This document shows, in pieces, positions 45,580-56,745 of a DNA stretch of 64,000 nucleotides. Numbering within the stretch: position 1 is the first letter of the stretch; the number at the start of each line of letters is the position of its first letter. Under the pieces are notes generated by a model that did not search any database, was not told where the DNA came from, and worked only from the letters and a program-made list of their open reading frames with translations. The position numbers and the translations under genes are program-made. The stretch lies in the NCBI RefSeq assembly GCF_914767665.1, contig NC_059502.1, positions 26,926,812 to 26,990,811 of the forward strand. Reading direction: 5' to 3'. This DNA is from Harmonia axyridis (lineage: Eukaryota > Arthropoda > Insecta > Coleoptera > Coccinellidae).

Positions 45580-46355
45580 TATTTTTTTGAGTTAGAACAA
45601 TACAAAAAAATTATTAACAATAAAGCATGTCTAGATAAATCTCAGTCTGAAGTCTGATTGTCAAGAAATTTTCATTTTTACTTTGTACTTTATATTGTTT
45701 TTCAATGGGAAACAATCAATTTGAATCTATAGGAGAGGATCCCCAATATTTGAGGCCTTAAGCGATTTGGGAGCAAATTTAGTATTAATCACTTGAATAT
45801 TATAAAGATTTCTAAAAACAAGAGTGATTTTTTTGTAGAATTGGCAATAGATAGTGACGCAGAGGTGATCCTTCTTCAAACACCCATACGGCAATTGAAG
45901 AACAACTCCGTGAAAGAGGATTGTTAGCAGCTCTGAGGTAAGCAGGTTAAGTATTGATAAATTACGTATTGAGTCCTCTTTATGATCTGGCTTGTTATAT
46001 TGAAAAATTATTAGTTAGTAATGCTGAATTGGTCCGGAAAAGTTATGTTGACGGAGTATTTTTATTGCATTCAAGTTTTGTAATATTTTCTTCATTAACA
46101 TATACAAATTCTCTAAAATTCTTTGGCCTAGAAATATCAATATGATTCTTTCTCATCCTTCAATTTATTGTGGTAATCGTCATCATTCAATGTGGTACAT
46201 AATGAAAACTTTAACATTTATTAATCCTTCCTGGTTCATCTATTTTTTTTTCAATTTTCAGATTCAATTATAATATATGCGTTTTTTGGTGGAGACGAAG
46301 AATGAAAAGATTTTGTTTGGATGAAGAATAAAACCCTTCAATATGACAGTTCATT
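45580..46355. other. Unassigned interval
   Basis: No recognised gene or repeat boundary. Confidence 0.4.
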
Positions 46356-46886
46356 CTTCGAATGCTCTCTGAAAACATCCCGAGAACTAAAAAAATTAGA
46401 GCAAAAAATCTTCAAGTACTCCCGATTTCTTTTTTCGACAAAATAAGATGTCAGAAAGCAGATCATAGATATCTCGAAAAATTCAATGTCTTTAAAACGG
46501 ATGACATTTTTTAAAAACTGGTAATTAGGTGGTTTTCAATAAATAACTGCTTTGAAAAGTATAGCGTGTCCCATTTGAAAACACCAACTTCCTCTTTATC
46601 TCCAAAACAGTAATTGATTGCTATGATCTGTCAGGAGTGTCATACAAACCATAAAACTTAATGAAAAATATACGTTTAAGAATTTTTCAAATATAAGTAT
46701 TGAACACAAACCAAGATACAGCGCACTGTATAGCTCGAGACCGAATCAAAATAATTATGATCTACTTTCTAATATCTTATTATTTCTAAAAAAGAGATCG
46801 GGGGTGCTTGAAGATTTTTTCTCTAGTTCTTATAGAATTATAGTTCTTGAGATGCTTGCAGTGAGCATCGAATTTGGGGCACCCTG
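46356..46886. repeat. Hairpin MITE, family G (left end worn)
   Basis: GAGCAAAAAATCTTCAAGTA (46402) faces its relative GTGCTTGAAGATTTTTTCTC (46802); the right end is GGGGCACCCTGCA. The arms match over about 90 bp with several differences. Confidence 0.6.
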
Positions 46887-46887
46887 C

Positions 46888-47650
46888 ACAGGGTGTTTCA
46901 CGTAAGTGGGTCACTGGATTTTGTAGCTTACCATTTGAGCAATATTGAAAAGTGACCCATCAGAATGGTGGTATTTTTGACGGGCTATCCAAATATTTTG
47001 TTGGAAAAACTATCGGACCGAGGCATGGAAAGTAATCGAGAAAAAAAACATTTTTTCAAACAGAAATGTTTTTGCAAATTTGTTTGGTTTTCAAAATGAG
47101 AATGTCTAGACCATTTCTCACAAATTTTCAGTATTCAAGCAAACAGAAAAAATTTCCTTCAAGAATGACAATCAGATATTTATAGAATCACAAACAACAT
47201 GGATATATTTTCCGAATATTAATTTGAATTTTCTCAGGTTGATTTTGACTGGAATTGCTTGAAATAAATATAAAACTACAACTATATTCACATATTCGGA
47301 TTCAGAATCGACTGAGCGTTCAGAAAATATGGGAAAATATTTCAAAGTATATTTTGCAAGGAAAATTTCTGTGTTTTCTAGAAAAATGGAAGTCCAAATA
47401 AAGAAAAAATTGGTGAGAAATGGTCTATAAACCTTCTCATTTCGAAAACCAGTCAAATTTGCGAAAAAAAATTTTTTTTTGAAAAAATGGTTTTTCCGCA
47501 ATAACTTTCCATGTCTTGGTTCGATAGTTTTTCCGATAACATATTTGTATAGCACGTGGAAAATACTATCATTGTGATGGGTCACTTTTCAATATTGCTC
47601 AAAGGATAAGCCACAAAATCCAGTGACCCGCTTACGTGAAACTCCTTGTA
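46888..47650. repeat. Hairpin MITE, family F
   Basis: Left ACAGGGTGTTTCACGTAAGT, right the relative of its complement (CTTACGTGAAACTCCTTGTA). Arms share TGGGTCACTGGATTTTGT, TTGAGCAATATTGAAAAGTG and inner blocks around GGAAAAACTATCG. Contains a 137-codon minus frame (47172-47585) without known domain. It abuts G on the left and E2 on the right. Confidence 0.8.
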
Positions 47651-48534
47651 CCGGGTTTTTCACTTTAATTTGATCCCCCCTTCAACTTTGTTAATGTAAG
47701 AGGTACAAAAAATGTTTTCTACGAAAGTTTCACGAAATTGACTAGTGATTTTTTTAAATGATTTCACAAAATGAAATATATACAGAGTGGGAAACTTATT
47801 GATAGCAACTTCATTTTTTCAAATGGAACAACCTGTATATTTTTCTATATTTGACTAGCTCTTTTTCCCTGATTTCGAATGTAAAACATATGTTTGGCCT
47901 AAATCTCTAATTCTGTGTACCACAGAGTTTCAAATTTTAAGAACCACCTGGCATGCTCAGTAATCAGTGTTCAAGTTTGTCATTGAATGAAACTATTCAT
48001 CGAATATGCACTACACAGAAGCGGAAAAATTTTAAATATTTCCACTTCATGTGAAGAACAATAAAAATAAGAAAGCTACATGGAGAGAATAAATGGAGTT
48101 GCGTCCAAACCATCCAATTCCAATTTATAGGGAAACACGTATGTCATACTGTTGGCTACGAGATAACTCAAAAAAGTGCATTTTGAGTTATCGCAGCCTT
48201 CCACTAGGAAGCTGATTACTTAGCTTGCCAGGTGGTCCTTAAAATTTGAAACTCTTTGGTACACAGAATAAGAAAGAAAGGCCAATCATATGTTATATAT
48301 TTGAAATCAGGGGAAAAAAACTAGTCAAATATAAAAAAATATACCTACAGGTTGTTCCATTTGAAAATATGAAGTTGCTATCAATATGTTGCCCACTCTG
48401 TATATATTTCATTTTGTGAAATCATTTTAAAAAACACTGGTTGATTTCGTGAAACTTTTGTAGAAAACATTTTTTTGTTCATCTTTTATTAACAAAGTTG
48501 AAGGGGGGGTCAAGTTATAGTGAAAAACCCGGTA
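47649..48534. repeat. Hairpin MITE, family E (copy E2, complete)
   Basis: Left TACCGGGTTTTTCACTTTAA, right complement GTGAAAAACCCGGTA. Arms of about 350 bp share CTTCAACTTTGTTAA, GTTTCACGAAATT-type words, and ATATGTTTGGCC with GGCCAATCATATG. Ends directly against family F, sharing the TA. Confidence 0.85.
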
Positions 48535-49139
48535 CATATTATCACTGACTTCTATATTCTGAAGGAAAATATCCACCAATAATTTTCACATTATGACCAT
48601 GACTATTTCCAAATTTTCTTTTAAATATTGAGATAATTTTGTATATCATGCCAAAAAAGTCGGGTCACCCCCACCTTATTCATCGACGTAGTTAACCGAA
48701 AATATATTCGGCCTACACCACCGCTTCTAACCCTATGTAGGAGCTTCCATTGCAGAATCAATAACTCGTGACGGCTGTCAAGATCTTCAATGCGAGCCGA
48801 AGATTGATTTTAATAAGAACACCTCCGGGAGCTGTGCAAGACAGCTATGAGATTGCCAATATTATATAACCAGACAAACCAATCTAGATAAACCTCTTGG
48901 ATTTTATCATTCCTGGCCTCCGCTGCAGAAACCCTGATCCAATCAGATTTGAATTATGAAACGGTATATTGGGTAGAAATCTCGAGGACACGAAATATCA
49001 GATAACTATTTCACGTGTGTAGCTGAAGAGAACTCAGCCATGGAAAAAAGTAATAAATGAAATAAATAAAAATGGCTGACACTTGTTAATGAATGAAGAA
49101 AAAGACAAAAAAATACGATTTCCGAGTGTTATAAATATC
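48535..49139. other. Unassigned interval
   Basis: 48660-48960 is somewhat richer in GC and may be single-copy; no protein recognised. Confidence 0.35.
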
Positions 49140-50453
49140 TTACGATAATAATAATAATAATATGCTTTATTTATCCCCACATGAAATAATACAAAAAAAG
49201 TAATACACATGATTGCAATAATTTTCCAAAACCAAAATATTCCTTCATAAACAAAAATTTATACATTCTTTACAAAAATTGAATAATGTGATTTATTTCT
49301 GTTGGATAATAATAAAGACAATTTGGAACTAACTGTAATTATTTTATATTAATATTCCCTCTGTAACCATTTAAGACGAATCTTGTGAATGGTTATTTGA
49401 CTTGAAAATATTTCCTGATTGAAGCTGTTCCAATACGACCTAACAGAAGCCAAGGAGTTGGTATGTTTGGTTTCATCTAATCTGAGCGTTTTTCAAATCG
49501 ACCAATTGAGTTACACGCTGTCGGGACTGAGAAAGAAGCCATCGCTTTATAGTTTTCTTGAAGAGCTGTTCTGTAGTTATTGCCTGTACATCCTGAGGTA
49601 ACTTGTTATATGTCCTTGGAGCAAGAAACACGAAGGATCGCTGACCAATAGTTTTCCGCATTTTTGGTACATTATAAAATAACTTCCGTGTTCCATAGCT
49701 GTGAGACACCAGATCTTGGTTACTTTTGGTCTTGAAATGGTACTGAAGAATACGAGCACAGTACAGCTGTCTAGGATCGAGCAGTTCAGATTCTTCATAG
49801 AGATCATCTGACGGGTAGGTAAAATCTTTTCTCATTAGTATCCTAAGAAATCTCTTTTGGATCAGTTCGATTTTTTTCATGTGAACATTAGTGGCACCCC
49901 CCCAGACCAAAATTCCATACGAAAGCAAAGACTGAACGAGTGCCATGTATAGAACTCTCAGCTGTCCGGCGTCACAAAACCTAGAGCACAATCGATACAA
50001 AGGTAGCAAGCTTCTAAGTTTCTTCGTTAATGCATCGATGTGGTAATTCCATTTCAGACAACAGTCTACAACGATACCCAAATATTTAATTTCAGTTTCC
50101 ATCCTCACAGTATTGATGTTAGTTTCTCGAGATATGGAGAGTTCTGTGTATTCCGGAAGCCCAGATGGGACATTACAAAAGGGCATATAGACTGTCTTTT
50201 CCGGATTGTAGGTCAACAGCTTAGAGTCGAAGTAGTTCAGCACTTTTTTGAGATCTTCTTCTACAATTTGTTTCAGCACCCACCAATCCTGTCCTCTATA
50301 AAAAATAGCTGTATCGTCAGCAAATGCTATGATCTCTCCGGATATAGGCAAGGAAAAAAGGTCATTCAAGTAGATTAAACATATATTACTTATATGGTTA
50401 ATGTTTTGGCAAAATGCCATCCACATAACTATTGTCAAACAGAAGATTTCCAC
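49140..50453 (-). mobile_element. Non-LTR retrotransposon, 5'-truncated, with 3' (ATT)n tail
   Basis: Coding part 49473-50453, then about 300 bp of 3' UTR ending AATAAAGCAT plus ATT repeats (49144-49163). No RNase H follows the RT, unlike the LINE at 35603, and the tail is of the type seen in CR1/jockey-like groups. The clade is not settled. The 5' break lies near 50400-50453. Confidence 0.8.
49473..50453 (-). CDS. LINE reverse transcriptase, C-terminal part (326 codons)
   Basis: Enters the RT palm at ICLIYLNDLFSLPISGEIIA, then the catalytic FADDTAIFY (about residue 45), the LKKVLNYFDSKLLTYNPEKT block, EIKYLGIVVDCCLKWNYHID, then the thumb/C-terminal region with LLSYGILVWGGATNVHMKKI, KRFLRILMRK and PRTYNKLPQDVQAI. 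The stop is at 49473. The frame is open for 326 codons with no break, so insertion was fairly recent, but RT blocks 1-4 and any endonuclease are missing. The first 15-20 residues before IYLNDL are probably not LINE sequence. Confidence 0.85.
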   Translation of the reverse strand: MEIFCLTIVMWMAFCQNINHISNICLIYLNDLFSLPISGEIIAFADDTAIFYRGQDWWVLKQIVEEDLKKVLNYFDSKLLTYNPEKTVYMPFCNVPSGLPEYTELSISRETNINTVRMETEIKYLGIVVDCCLKWNYHIDALTKKLRSLLPLYRLCSRFCDAGQLRVLYMALVQSLLSYGILVWGGATNVHMKKIELIQKRFLRILMRKDFTYPSDDLYEESELLDPRQLYCARILQYHFKTKSNQDLVSHSYGTRKLFYNVPKMRKTIGQRSFVFLAPRTYNKLPQDVQAITTEQLFKKTIKRWLLSQSRQRVTQLVDLKNAQIR

Positions 50454-51639
50454 GTTATTACGTAGGAATCAAAATCGAAAGTTACCCAAGGATAATGCAG
50501 GTCATCGAAGGAGAGTAGCGATATACCGGTTTCACCCTTGTTGGAAAAAAGTGCAAATACCGCATTTCTGTGCGTCTTTTCAGAAATCTAACACCAGATT
50601 TTTGAAATGCCGATCCTCACAAAAATGGTCGGTTATCAAACCTAATATTAACAAGCAATTGAACTGCTGCAAGCATAATTAGGTATACGTTTTGATTTGA
50701 CCATCGCTTCCTTGACACAGCTGAGAACTTCAACAACAGAATCGTTTGTCAGGTATAATACCTTCATTTTATATTGCTACAATGCTATAGTAAAACTCGT
50801 CTCAATCTCTGACAACTAATCAGTGGTTTTCTGTGTGTTTGTTCGGTTGTTGCTTAATTGCAGTATCCTATTAATTTTTGGTGCTAATATTAATAAAAAA
50901 GTTTTGGTTTTACCAAAATCGTCTTATTGCAATGTTAATTTCATATGGAATTAACATGCTAGCTAGAAATAAGAAAAACAGCAATTTTAGTATTGTCATA
51001 GGTTTTGTAAAAAATTTATGGATGGTCTTTGTTTATGAAATATAATAAAATAAGATTGATGAGTAATGTATATTATCCTATTAAAGCAACGTGGGTATTC
51101 AGTTTTTGCGTACCGATAAAAAAAATGGTTGCATTATCCACAATGCCTTTTTAATACTTGAAAATCTTGAGAAATGCTTCATATCATTTATTGAAAAAAT
51201 TGTTGATTTTTGTATTAATCTCTATTTTTACATATATATGTAGAATTTTGATGAGATAAAAATGTCTTTTCGATTCTTAGGTACTCTCCGTGATGAATAT
51301 CAACGGGCGCAAACTCTCAAAACAAAAATGAATTCTTTCTTATATCAATGTCTAATAATTTAGTAATCAATAGCAGTTGACGAAGGTTGTAAATATTTGA
51401 ATCTAACTGATGGAGCTCAAAATAAAACATTTTTCACCAAAAACTGCATTTCAAGGCATATCAAGTCTTCAGAATATTTATTATTATTGTCAGCCATAGT
51501 AATAGGTAAGTAATATAATACCTCACTCCATAAGTTCAAGGCCTAACCGTTAAAAACACATTAATTTTGAAAAACTATTCAAAAGTGATACATGTACTGG
51601 CTAGTCACTACATACCTTTTTTGCAGACATAAATTTATT
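50454..51639. other. Unassigned interval with end-like fragment of the 31.7-kb element
   Basis: AGAAATCTAACACCAGATTT at 50581 and the following ATGCCGATCC and AAAAATGG words resemble 31627-31685, beside the ORF element. No ORF of that family is present here. Confidence 0.4.
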
Positions 51640-52330
51640 TCCATTGTGCATTCTTCTGTAAAATGCGACTAATCACTGGAAGCCAGATTTTGAGAAGAAG
51701 CTGGGTGATCAAGTAGTTAGAAGCGCAATTCGTTCAATTTGACCATGGTTTTCATTTGTTTTGTCGCTACAATAAAATCGTTTTTATTCACTCTTCAAAA
51801 AATAACAAATGCAGCATCACTTAAGAGGTACCATTGCGTGGTTTTTGGCGTATACCTATCAGTCAAACCTCGAGTCAAACTTTGGTACCCTTTCATTTCC
51901 CCTCTGGAGCTCCAGCGATGACCAAACTTTGTAAGGTGTAAGCAGTTGTACATTCACTTCATCTTCTTTCTCTTTTCGAAGCAGATAAGTAGAGGGCAGC
52001 ACTTCACGAAGTCTTTCACGAAATTACAGTTTTACCCCTTTTGTGATAATTTCTGGTATTTTTTTCACGAATATTTTTAAAATATATCAGTGCTTTGTTC
52101 AGAGTCCTTATCATTAATTTTTTTGCGAAAAACGAAAAGTTACCACCAAAAAAATTAATAATAAATACAATAAATCCTTTTTCCTTCTCCCAAAAAAATG
52201 TTTTCGTTCAAAAATTAAAAATATTACATTCTTCTATGTAGATTTTTGTTTAAGGTAATTATGTGAACACCCCATAAAAATCGGTGATTTATCAGAAGAA
52301 TATTTCTAATTTCGTTTCAAACTGAGCAGC
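51640..52330. repeat. Dispersed repeat R2, copy 2 (longest)
   Basis: The first half shares GTTCAATTTGACCAT and AGCATCACTTAA with 56395-56745; the second half shares TTTTGCGAAAAACGA and CATAAAAATCGGTG with 16240-16648. Joins the two partial copies into one family. Confidence 0.5.
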
Positions 52331-53158
52331 CACGTGTTGGTGTTCCCTCTTAATATCTCGATCCAAACCTCACTCTGTATCCCAAAATTTCGACATGGAT
52401 CTTCTAAATTTTGGTTAAAAAGAGGCACTGGTGGTGCGATACCACTTTTATCTGTTTTTCTGTGTAATAATCTGTATTATTGTTTCACCTCATTAATATT
52501 TTCCCCATTTCGATCCTATTATACTGAATTTTGATAAAGTTATTCTGTTGATTGTTGATACATTAGGACACAAGAATATTTCGCTAAATTATTATGTGGG
52601 AGACAAGAAAATGATAAACATTTATAGCGTTCATTTCTGATAGAAACCAGCAGGAGGTCTGACTTGTATTAATTAGAATATGTCAGTGTTAATTTATTCA
52701 GTTCAATAATGTGAAAGTGTAATATAGTGTCAGTGAAAACGGGAAAAATAGATTACAACTAAATTCAAATACGCCCTTGGAGACTATATAAGTACAGGTT
52801 GTTTCCCAAATGGTGAATTCACATTCAAATGTGAACCTTGAAGGAGGTGTTAGGATCGCTCATTTTCTGTCGATCAAGCCATTTTTATTGATAACCGAAA
52901 ATGGACAGTTTCCAAAATATTTGAGTTCTTGTGTTTTTGAAAAAATTTCTCACCATACTTCATTTTTCGTCAATTTTTTCTACATTGACCTAAGTTTGAT
53001 TTGAATTTTGTATTATTTTCTTCAGAAAAAAGGATATGATATGTATGAAAATAGCAAAACTATGCTGTTTTAGATGTTGAATAAGTATAAGTATGATTTG
53101 AAAGTTGATATATGTGGAAAAGAATAGTTAATTTCTAATATAAATTTGCCTGTAACTT
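52331..53158. other. Unassigned interval
   Basis: TACAGGTTGTTTCCC at 52793 may be a worn CAGGGTG-type end. No gene recognised. Confidence 0.35.
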
Positions 53159-53628
53159 TCAAATTCCGTAATTCATGTATGACGAAATTATTTTGAAAAC
53201 GTAGTCATTAAGGTGAAAATGTTCTTCATCCGTTAACAGGATGTTGGGTTTGTAACCACTGGATTCACAAATTTTAACCTCTGAATGCCATCTAAAGGTT
53301 CCAATCCTCGAACCACTTGAATTGTATAGGGGTTCAACTTTGAATCTTCGTGCAAAATTAATGAAGAGGTCGGGATCATCATGGACAGACTGATTGACCC
53401 AGTCCACGTTCTCATTAACCTTGGGCGCTCAGATTTTGGTTTATCTAGTGTCAACCAGTCTCCTAAAACATTTTACCCATCTCCGAATTAGTGCAATGCT
53501 TGCCTCATCATTGAGATAATGAAACATCGAATATTGGAGAAATGTCTTCTCGATTTAGTCGCAGAATTGGCCTTTGAATAAAATTCGCATACGCATAACG
53601 CGTGATCCGCTTCCGAGAAACGCTTCAT
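53159..53628 (-). pseudogene. Rosa/Tc1-like transposase, N-terminal half relic
   Basis: From ATG 53628: KRFSEADHALCVCEFYSKAN, then (frame change) NDEASIALIRRWVKCF, then (frame change) LDKPKSERPRLMRTW, NQSVHDDPDLFI, LHEDSKLNPYTIQVVRGLEP with LDGIQRLKFVN, and finally the first catalytic Asp block LLTDEEHFHLNDYV. This is the paired-type DNA-binding region plus linker, the part missing from the deleted copies at 4924 and 59997. The second and third Asp blocks are absent. At least three frameshifts. Confidence 0.75.
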
Positions 53629-54935
53629 ATCTACTAAATTCCAAAGATCCAGGCTACCTATTGACATTACGCAGTAAGCTAAACACATATAAACCTTCTT
53701 TTTAGACTCCTTGTACTTGTTACTTGATATTAGTTAGGTGTTATTTGTGATTTGATGCTGCATAAATGCTTCAACGCCGAAATTAATAATGTTATGTTTT
53801 GCAACAAATATCCTCTGAAATGGACGCCAATGGTTAAGCACCGATCGAATTGTGCATTCTGAAGGGAAAGTAAAAACACGTGGATTCTTGGCAGGCCTCT
53901 ATCCACGCAACACATGTCGAATTTATCATGCACTGAAAATTATTAAGTATGAATAATAAAAAACTCTATTCGACCGGAGTCCGAATAGCGAAAAAAGAGG
54001 ATGTGTGAGGAATAGTAATGTGAGACCAGGCTTCATTTATATTCTTCTTCAACCATTAACGCCCAAAGATATTCTACCTCATAACTTCCACTGAATAGTT
54101 TACAGAATGGAAGCGTACAAGCAATGATTCCAAGAGATAAGAAAGCGTATAGTCTTTATTCTCATTCTTGATAGTCAACCGTAGAGTTCTTGAAGGGAGG
54201 CAGACTATTATGGGACATACCATAAGAATGGAGTTGAGGAACTGGAAAATAATTTCAACTTGATGCTTTTAATACGACTTGCAGAAGAATATTTTTGTAT
54301 AATGCTTCTTGAAATCACTGGTAGAATGATTATTAAGAAAGGAATGGTTTCCTCAGATTGTGTTGTGGAATGAATGATTATTCAATTTTTTTTTAATCGG
54401 TGTTATATTTTCATAGAAGATTTGAGGTTTTTAGAGAAAAAATTTTAATCGCCTTATATTCGTTAGAATCTCCAATTCGAATCCATTTCCACATAATTAA
54501 CATAAGATTGGGATTAAATGAAAACGTGTTTCGAGAGAACTTTTTTGACCTCTTTATTTCAATTTCAATCTGAAAACGATGCAATGAAAATCGAATGAAA
54601 ACAAAATGGTTGGTCCTTAGAACAGAACTTAACTCGAAAACTATTTATAAGAACTATTTATATTATATTATATTCAGATACCTAGTCATACTATACCGAG
54701 TACAATACTAACCACATAGCTCAAGTGAACAATCTATATCAAGAGTCAAGGGGATCAAATTCAGAAAAAAAATTATCGAAAATTTGAGGTCATATAGACT
54801 TGGAAACATATTTCATACAGATGATACTGAAAATGAAATTGGAATTAATAAGTAGGTATTTTTGAATTGTTTCCATGTTCAAAACAGGTCGCTGGAAATT
54901 CAAGTTAAAAGATGTTTCCGAATTGATATTTATTA
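53629..54935. other. Unassigned interval
   Basis: No gene or repeat end recognised. Confidence 0.4.
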
Positions 54936-55565
54936 TACAGGGTGTTTCCTAAACATGCGGCAAAAATTCAGGGGGTTGTTCCTTGGACTATTCTAAGAAT
55001 ATTTTGTCCTTTGATGATTTTTGTAAAACCTATTTGTTTCGAAGATATAGGGGAAACAAAATTTCAGATAATAACATTTTATTATGAAAAATTACATGAA
55101 AATTCAACTCAACCTACAAAAACTGTTGAAAATGACCACCTCTAGCCAGCATACAAGCATCCAATCTTCTCCTCATTGACTGCCGAACCCTTTCAAAAAC
55201 ACCAGGATCATTTCTTATTAAGTTACACCCAGCAATGATCCGATTTCGCAAGTCTTCCACATTTTCTACTGGAGTGGTATAAACTAATGATTTTAGATGG
55301 CCCCATAGTCAAAAAACTGGCCGTTTTTAGTAATTGGAATGTTGTTAAACAAATTTAAAAATAAATTGTACCTACTTAGTAAACACAGTGCGGTACGCAT
55401 TTTTATTTAAACTATTATTAATTTTAAAAATATGAAAAATGTTGTTCGCCCTGTATCTTCGAAACAAAGAGGTTTTTCAAAAATCATCCAAGGACAAAAC
55501 ATGCTTAAAATAGTCCAAGGAACAACCCCCTGAATTTTTGCCGCATGTTTAGGAAACACCCTGTA
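54936..55565. mobile_element. Family I element I2, hybrid carrying a transposase C-terminus
   Basis: Same ends as I1. The left side follows I1 only to about 55045, then continues into a transposase 3' end (minus). At 55308/55309 this is joined abruptly to the inner arm of I1-type sequence (TCAAAAAACTGGCCGTTTTT), which then runs to the right end. I2 therefore looks like a recombinant between the coding parent and its hairpin derivative. Confidence 0.8.
55114..55308 (-). pseudogene. Tc1/mariner (rosa-like) transposase C-terminal fragment
   Basis: 64 codons in one open frame to a TAG at 55114: WGHLKSLVYTTPVENVEDLR, IIAGCNLIRNDPGVFERVRQ, SMRRRLDACMLARGGHFQQF. This aligns in layout with the C-terminus of the rosa-like copies (WGYVKSLVYADKPQT ... 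RASRGGHMPKIIF), starting just after the position of the third catalytic Asp. No frameshift, but only the tail is present. Confidence 0.8.
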
Positions 55566-56394
55566 TAATATTCTCCGAACGAATCAAACTTATTGTGATA
55601 CAAAAAAAAAACAAATGTAGGCATATTTCACCATTGTTTATACTTAATGTCCATATACATATAACTTCTGAGTTGGGAGATAAATCATTCTGAAAAAATA
55701 ATGAACATTCAAATGTAATTTGTATGTTGAAATGTTTCTACCTAATGTGGAAAGTTATGATTTTCAATACGAGATTGCTATTGGCGGCTATTGGTGCAAG
55801 CAATCGATTGAGGAACCATACCTTCCTCTCAAGGAAGGAACATTCTTTCTACAACCGTATCATAAAATTTGAGAAAAAACTGATGAATAATTTATTCAAT
55901 TCAGTAACAGAAATGTGAGATATATCTCGTATATATAATTTAACATTAATTTGTTGTAATTATTGGCAATAAAAATATTGAAGGTGCATTTTGGAAATTT
56001 ATTGACGATGACATAATTCCTTCTTCAGATCTCCAAGTCTTGGACCAGATTCAACACACTTTAAATGACTAATTGTAGTATTTGTTTGTTTTTTTTTTGA
56101 TGAACATGATTCATTTTATTTATCCGAAGTTGAAGCGTTATTAGAGAGTATTATTTATTTGAATTTTTCACGTGTGTTTCTACCACAGCAGTCGATTTCC
56201 AAACTCCTAGACGTTTTATATTTACAATTTCTTCGCCTGAATCTACTAAGAAGATTGCTGAAGAACGCCTGAAACTATGATCTTTATAATTATAATTTAG
56301 GATGAAGTTGGCGTAAATAATTGCTGTTATATCGGTTGCTATTTTCCAATTCAATTGATGGAGTTGTGCATTTTCCCTTTTGATAATTTTTCGA
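55566..56394. other. Unassigned interval
   Basis: No gene or repeat recognised. Confidence 0.4.
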
Positions 56395-56745
56395 AGAAGC
56401 GACGATGAATGGAAGTCCTGAGTTCCAAAATCTGTTTTCTGAATCCGAAAGTTTTATACTATGAGGTTTTCCTTATCTTGAATATCATCTAGGACATCTA
56501 GGTGGATATTCGTAATTTACGCTCTACCAGCAAACTCCCGCTAGTCCAACAATCGTTCAATTTGACCATAGATTTTATCGATTCCATTCGATTTTCGAAC
56601 AGCAGCAAATGTAGCATCACTTAACTTTCAAAAAATGATGTCACTCTTATTCCGAAGCCTGTTACTATGAGAAAATAAACTCGTAGTTATGTCACTGGTG
56701 GTGCCATCTGTGAGGCAAACCTGAAACTTATAATTATAATACCAT
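56395..56745. repeat. Dispersed repeat R2, copy 3 (first half)
   Basis: Shares CGTTCAATTTGACCAT and GTAGCATCACTTAA with 51640-52330. Confidence 0.4.

Noticed and set aside
47172..47585. 137-codon minus-strand ORF
   Set aside because: Lies wholly within hairpin F; composition is Phe- and Lys-rich and the frame is a by-product of the repeat.
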